Part shown: positions 20,483 through 23,809 of the stretch, piece after piece
Layout of the letters: the number at the start of each line of letters is the position of its first letter
Position numbering within the stretch: position 1 is the stretch's first letter
DNA from: Candidatus Blautia intestinipullorum
GTDB lineage: Bacteria; Bacillota; Clostridia; Lachnospirales; Lachnospiraceae
NCBI GenBank assembly: GCA_019120475.1
Contig: DWVA01000017.1
Coordinates: forward strand, 1-23,809
DNA: 23,809 nucleotides
Direction of reading: 5' to 3'
Program-made: the position numbers and the translations under genes
The notes under the pieces: model-generated
The model's input: only the letters and a program-made list of their open reading frames with translations
What the model was told of the DNA's origin: nothing
Database searches by the model: none

Positions 20483-22492
20483 ATGAAGTGTGATAGAATC
20501 AGGGTTCTGATGTGCGGTTCGGATGTATTAAATACAAAAGGCGGCATTGCAGCGGTTGTTCAAAATTATTTAGATCCAGGTGTATGGGAGAATGTGAAAA
20601 TACATTATGTTGCTACACATATGGACGGGTCTAATGTACAAAAGCTGAAAATTTACCATAAGGCTTTAAAGGAGATCGAAAAGATTTTAAAGTCCGGTGA
20701 AGCCGATGTTGCCCATCTGCATATGTCGGAAAGGGGAAGTGTATACCGTAAGATAAAAATTGCAAAGCTGTGCCATAAATATGGGGTGCCAGTTATTATC
20801 CATCATCATGGAGCGGATTTTTTTGAATCTATATATGCCATGAATGAAAAAGACAAAAAAGAACTGAAAAGCGTACTCAAAACAGTCGAAATGAATCTCG
20901 TGCTGAACAAAAGTTTCTATAGAAATTTGAAGAAGCTTGTGCCGGAAGCCCAAATTACTGTTTTACATAATGCAGTGAGAAGACTGCCCCGTTTTGCTGA
21001 AGCAGACAGAAAATATATTACTACTATGGGAAGATTAGGGGACAGAAAAGGAACCTTTGATTTATTGAAGGCGCTAAAGAACTTGGATAAAGAATTGGAT
21101 CCGGCAATAAAGTTTTGTTTTTGCGGAGACGGCGAGATAGAAAAAGTACGGAACATTGTCGAGGACGATGGACTTGGAAATAGGGTCGCTTACATTGGGT
21201 GGATAAGCGGCGAAAAGAAGCTGGAGTTGCTTAGTAAGACTTTGATTCATGTTCTGCCTTCTTATAATGAAGGGCTTCCCATGAGTATTTTAGAAACTAT
21301 GGAAATGGGGATACCTAATATAGCCTCGGACATTGACGGTATACCGGAGGTGATTAAGTCTGGAGAAAATGGCATACTGATAGAGGCAGGGGATATTAAG
21401 CAGCTTGAAGATGCGATACGCACGTTGGCGAACAATCCGGAATTATGCAAAAGCTATGGCGAAAAAGCAATGCGGACAATAAAAGAAGAATATAGTTTAG
21501 ACAGGCATATTGAAAAACTGACTAAAATATATAAAGAGATTGTTTCAAGCGAAGCGAAAGGCGCAGGACGCTATGATTTTACAGAAGCTGGTAAGCCGGA
21601 AGGGGATGCTTTTTCAAAATCACAGCAAACTAAAAACATTTTTCGTGATCTGCCAAGACACAGAGGCAGGAATATTGTGATTGCCGTCTGTTTGCTGGTT
21701 GCAGTAGTGGGTGCCGTCATTGGTTCAAACTTAATTGTGAACAAGAATTTCGAAACGACTTTTTATCGTGTCTCATCACCCAAAATTTCAAACGATGTAA
21801 GAGTGGTTTTGCTGACAGATCTTCATAATCATGAATACGGAGAAGACAACTCTCAGCTTGTAGAGAAAATCGGCGCGCTTGAACCGGATATTATTGCGAT
21901 GGCAGGAGACATGGTAGTAAACGATAATCCGGATACTTCTGTAGTGAGGGATTTGTGTAGCCAGTTGTTAGAGATTGCTCCGGTGTATTATAGTATGGGA
22001 AATCATGAGGGCGACATGATCTATAATTATAATATTCCGTTGGATACAGAGCTGAAAGAGTTAGGAGTTACAGTATTTTATAATGATTCTGTGGAAGTGA
22101 ATGTAAATGGAAATCAGTTTCAGATCGGCGGAGTAGGGACAGCACCGGAAGATTTTGAAGAATATTCACAAGAATTTGTTAAAGAATTTGAAAAATCAGA
22201 AAATTTCAAACTGCTGCTCGCGCATTATCCTTCTTTGTTCTATGAATATCTGGCAGATACGGACTTTGATTTGGCTTTAGCTGGACATTTCCACGGCGGG
22301 CAGATTCAGCTTCCGGGAGTTGGGGGATTACTGGCGATACCGCTTGATTGGTTCCCTGAATATTGTAACGGCATGTTTAATCTGGAAGAAAGTGGAACGC
22401 TTATTGTCAGCCGTGGATTGGGCGATTCAGGTATAATTCCAAGAATCAATAACCAACCGGAGTTAGTAGTGGTTGATATCAGACGATACTAA
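20483..22492 (+). CDS. GT4 glycosyltransferase fused to a membrane-anchored metallophosphatase
   Basis: A 669-residue fusion. Residues 1 to about 355 are a GT-B fold family 4 glycosyltransferase: N-terminal GGIAAVV, MGRLGDRKGTFDLLKAL, and the nucleotide-sugar EX7E segment in PSYNEGLPMSILETMEMGIPNIAS. A linker leads to one membrane helix (398-415), then a calcineurin-like phosphoesterase of the YkuE type: Asp446 and His448 in TDLHNH, Asp476 in AGDM, GNHE (506-509), LAHYP and AGHFHGGQ, all metal-binding motifs. The transferase should be cytoplasmic and the phosphatase outside. It could assemble a lipid-linked glycan and process a lipid phosphate, but substrates are unknown. AAGGGGTG precedes ATG. 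First gene behind the c-di-GMP riboswitch; base composition is more A/T-rich than the first half of the window. Confidence 0.9.
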   Translation: MKCDRIRVLMCGSDVLNTKGGIAAVVQNYLDPGVWENVKIHYVATHMDGSNVQKLKIYHKALKEIEKILKSGEADVAHLHMSERGSVYRKIKIAKLCHKYGVPVIIHHHGADFFESIYAMNEKDKKELKSVLKTVEMNLVLNKSFYRNLKKLVPEAQITVLHNAVRRLPRFAEADRKYITTMGRLGDRKGTFDLLKALKNLDKELDPAIKFCFCGDGEIEKVRNIVEDDGLGNRVAYIGWISGEKKLELLSKTLIHVLPSYNEGLPMSILETMEMGIPNIASDIDGIPEVIKSGENGILIEAGDIKQLEDAIRTLANNPELCKSYGEKAMRTIKEEYSLDRHIEKLTKIYKEIVSSEAKGAGRYDFTEAGKPEGDAFSKSQQTKNIFRDLPRHRGRNIVIAVCLLVAVVGAVIGSNLIVNKNFETTFYRVSSPKISNDVRVVLLTDLHNHEYGEDNSQLVEKIGALEPDIIAMAGDMVVNDNPDTSVVRDLCSQLLEIAPVYYSMGNHEGDMIYNYNIPLDTELKELGVTVFYNDSVEVNVNGNQFQIGGVGTAPEDFEEYSQEFVKEFEKSENFKLLLAHYPSLFYEYLADTDFDLALAGHFHGGQIQLPGVGGLLAIPLDWFPEYCNGMFNLEESGTLIVSRGLGDSGIIPRINNQPELVVVDIRRY

Positions 22493-22507
22493 AGGGGGCA
22501 AGAGTGA

Positions 22508-23809
22508 ATGACATTAGTGCTTATATTATTGATACCCTGCATTTTAGGAGTTGCTGTTTTATACTGTTTTAAAAAACAAAAACGCGGACTTCAGGAAGTG
22601 CTGCATCTTTCCTGGAATTATTTCCTGTGCAACAAAATATTTATTATTCTTTTGGCTTGCTTTTATCTTTTCTTTTATGTGGCAGTGAGATTGCTAACTT
22701 TGCCTGCCGGTTCTTCGGCCGAGATTTATTTGAACTATGACGGTGCATCAAATGGTTTAAATCCTAATGAGACACGTTACAACCCGTCTGAAATTATAAG
22801 TGATGAGGTATTGGAGCTGGCAATCAGGGAAGGAAATCTGGAAGGGTTCACAGTGGATAGTTTGAGAAGATGTTTGGAGCTGGAGCCAGTAGATAATAGT
22901 ACTGCCGTGATTACGCTGCCGGATGACGATACGACGGACATTAGCAGCAATTATTCTATACAGACAGGATACCGAATTAAATACGATGCTTCAAAAGCGG
23001 ATTCCAAGATAGATGCACAGACGGTAGCAGATGTTGTGGCCGGGGCGTATAGTGACTATTTTACAAATACTTATTTGGATAAATATCCTCTTTTGGAAAT
23101 CAGTGAGGAAGAATTAGGGGAAGTAGATACACTGGATTATTTAGATGCCTTAAATTATTTTGAGACAAAAAGTACAGAGCTTCAAAGGTATATGATTGAA
23201 TATCAGTCAGAAAACGGAAGTTATCAGTCACCCACAACGGGAGAAACTTTTTATTCTCTACATGACAAGATCAATCACTTTATTGAAATTGGGTTAGAGA
23301 GATTTGAAGCGTATTTACTTGACAATGGTGTTTCGAAGGATAGTGACCAGTATATTAATAAGCTCGATTATGAGAATAAGATGTCTGAGATTGATTACCA
23401 AAAGGATTGGGCGGTATACGAGACGAATCTTGATGCAGTAGATATTTACCACAGAGAAATGGCCAGGGTTGTGTTAGTTCCAACAGAGGATGACGAAGAG
23501 GAATTTTATATGTCCAGAACCAGGATTGGTGTGGATTATCTGTCAGAAACGGCAGAGGATTCTTTGCAGTCGGCAACCAATACTATGCAGGAGATTAACA
23601 CGAATGAATATGCTATAGAGCAGTTGGAAAATGAATCACCTACAGAGGCAGTATTTGCAAAAGCGGAAGAGATGTGTACTCAAATAAAAGACGAGATTGC
23701 TTCTTATGCTAAACAGTGTGATGAACTTATTTCAGAATATTTGGCCGAAAAGGAAAGCGGATATCTCGTTATAAATACCTTTAAGACTGGGATTTTTGAG
23801 AGACTAAAC
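22508..23809 (+). CDS. Large membrane protein, polysaccharide co-polymerase-like (partial at window end)
   Basis: The open frame begins at ATG 22508 after AAAGGGGG and runs 434 codons to the window edge without a stop. It has two N-terminal membrane helices (about 1-21 and 44-66), then a long acidic, mostly helical extracytoplasmic region (DVVAGAYSDYFTNTYLDKYP; later coiled-coil-like stretches such as MQEINTNEYAIEQLENE and KAEEMCTQIKDEIASYAKQCDELISEYL). This resembles Wzz/chain-length-determinant proteins, which end with another membrane helix, presumably beyond the window. I do not recognise a specific family. It lies 15 bases after the glycosyltransferase-phosphatase gene, so it is in the same riboswitch-controlled operon. 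Confidence 0.8.
   Translation, partial: MTLVLILLIPCILGVAVLYCFKKQKRGLQEVLHLSWNYFLCNKIFIILLACFYLFFYVAVRLLTLPAGSSAEIYLNYDGASNGLNPNETRYNPSEIISDEVLELAIREGNLEGFTVDSLRRCLELEPVDNSTAVITLPDDDTTDISSNYSIQTGYRIKYDASKADSKIDAQTVADVVAGAYSDYFTNTYLDKYPLLEISEEELGEVDTLDYLDALNYFETKSTELQRYMIEYQSENGSYQSPTTGETFYSLHDKINHFIEIGLERFEAYLLDNGVSKDSDQYINKLDYENKMSEIDYQKDWAVYETNLDAVDIYHREMARVVLVPTEDDEEEFYMSRTRIGVDYLSETAEDSLQSATNTMQEINTNEYAIEQLENESPTEAVFAKAEEMCTQIKDEIASYAKQCDELISEYLAEKESGYLVINTFKTGIFERLN

Noticed and set aside
20483..23809. Gram-positive Pel operon
   Set aside because: The glycosyltransferase is fused to a phosphatase and no PelD, PelE, PelA or PelG-like protein is visible in the window.

Overview
The window looks like a chromosomal segment of a Gram-positive anaerobe of the class Clostridia, probably family Lachnospiraceae. 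This is inferred from strong AGGAGG-type ribosome binding sites, A-rich sigma-A promoters, tightly packed operons, CarD and c-di-GMP-I riboswitch biology, and the overall protein style. G+C is moderate over most of the window. It falls visibly after about 18.5 kb, where c-di-GMP signalling and polysaccharide-type genes begin.

Layout. 1-124: the last codons of rpsI (ribosomal protein S9) and its terminator. 125-796: a non-coding stretch with six imperfect 53-bp tandem repeats, each bounded by TTTACGG/CCGTAA. 797-2551: a secreted-protein-like orphan without a signal peptide, then a DeoR-family repressor whose promoter sits between two halves of an 11-bp inverted repeat. 2568-8065: a phosphonate operon, phnX - iron alcohol dehydrogenase - phnD - phnC - phnE - phnE. 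It imports a phosphonate and cleaves phosphonoacetaldehyde; no phnW transaminase is present. 8062-9870 (minus): glgB, glycogen branching enzyme.

9920-13266: a TetR regulator with a 22-bp palindrome over its promoter, a MATE efflux pump, and between them a deletion scar joining the front of an RpiR regulator to the back of a GH1 glycosidase. 13366-16182: the most striking gene, a Tet(M)/EF-G-like ribosomal GTPase fused through a charged linker to a C-terminal NYN nuclease domain of the YacP/Rae1 type. A 14-bp inverted repeat spans its promoter and ribosome binding site. 16327-17614: an SPFH membrane protein followed by a small Arc-like ribbon-helix-helix protein. 17667-18465: a promoter followed at once by a terminator, then a CarD-like RNA polymerase-binding factor.

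18539-23809: a c-di-GMP module. A membrane diguanylate cyclase makes the messenger. A c-di-GMP-I riboswitch with an intrinsic terminator reads it just downstream. The controlled genes are a glycosyltransferase fused to a membrane-anchored metallophosphatase and a large membrane protein resembling a polysaccharide co-polymerase, cut by the window edge. The enzyme, sensor and likely surface-polysaccharide output are therefore adjacent. The leader of the riboswitch transcript resembles the leader and first codons of the cyclase, which suggests an old duplication.
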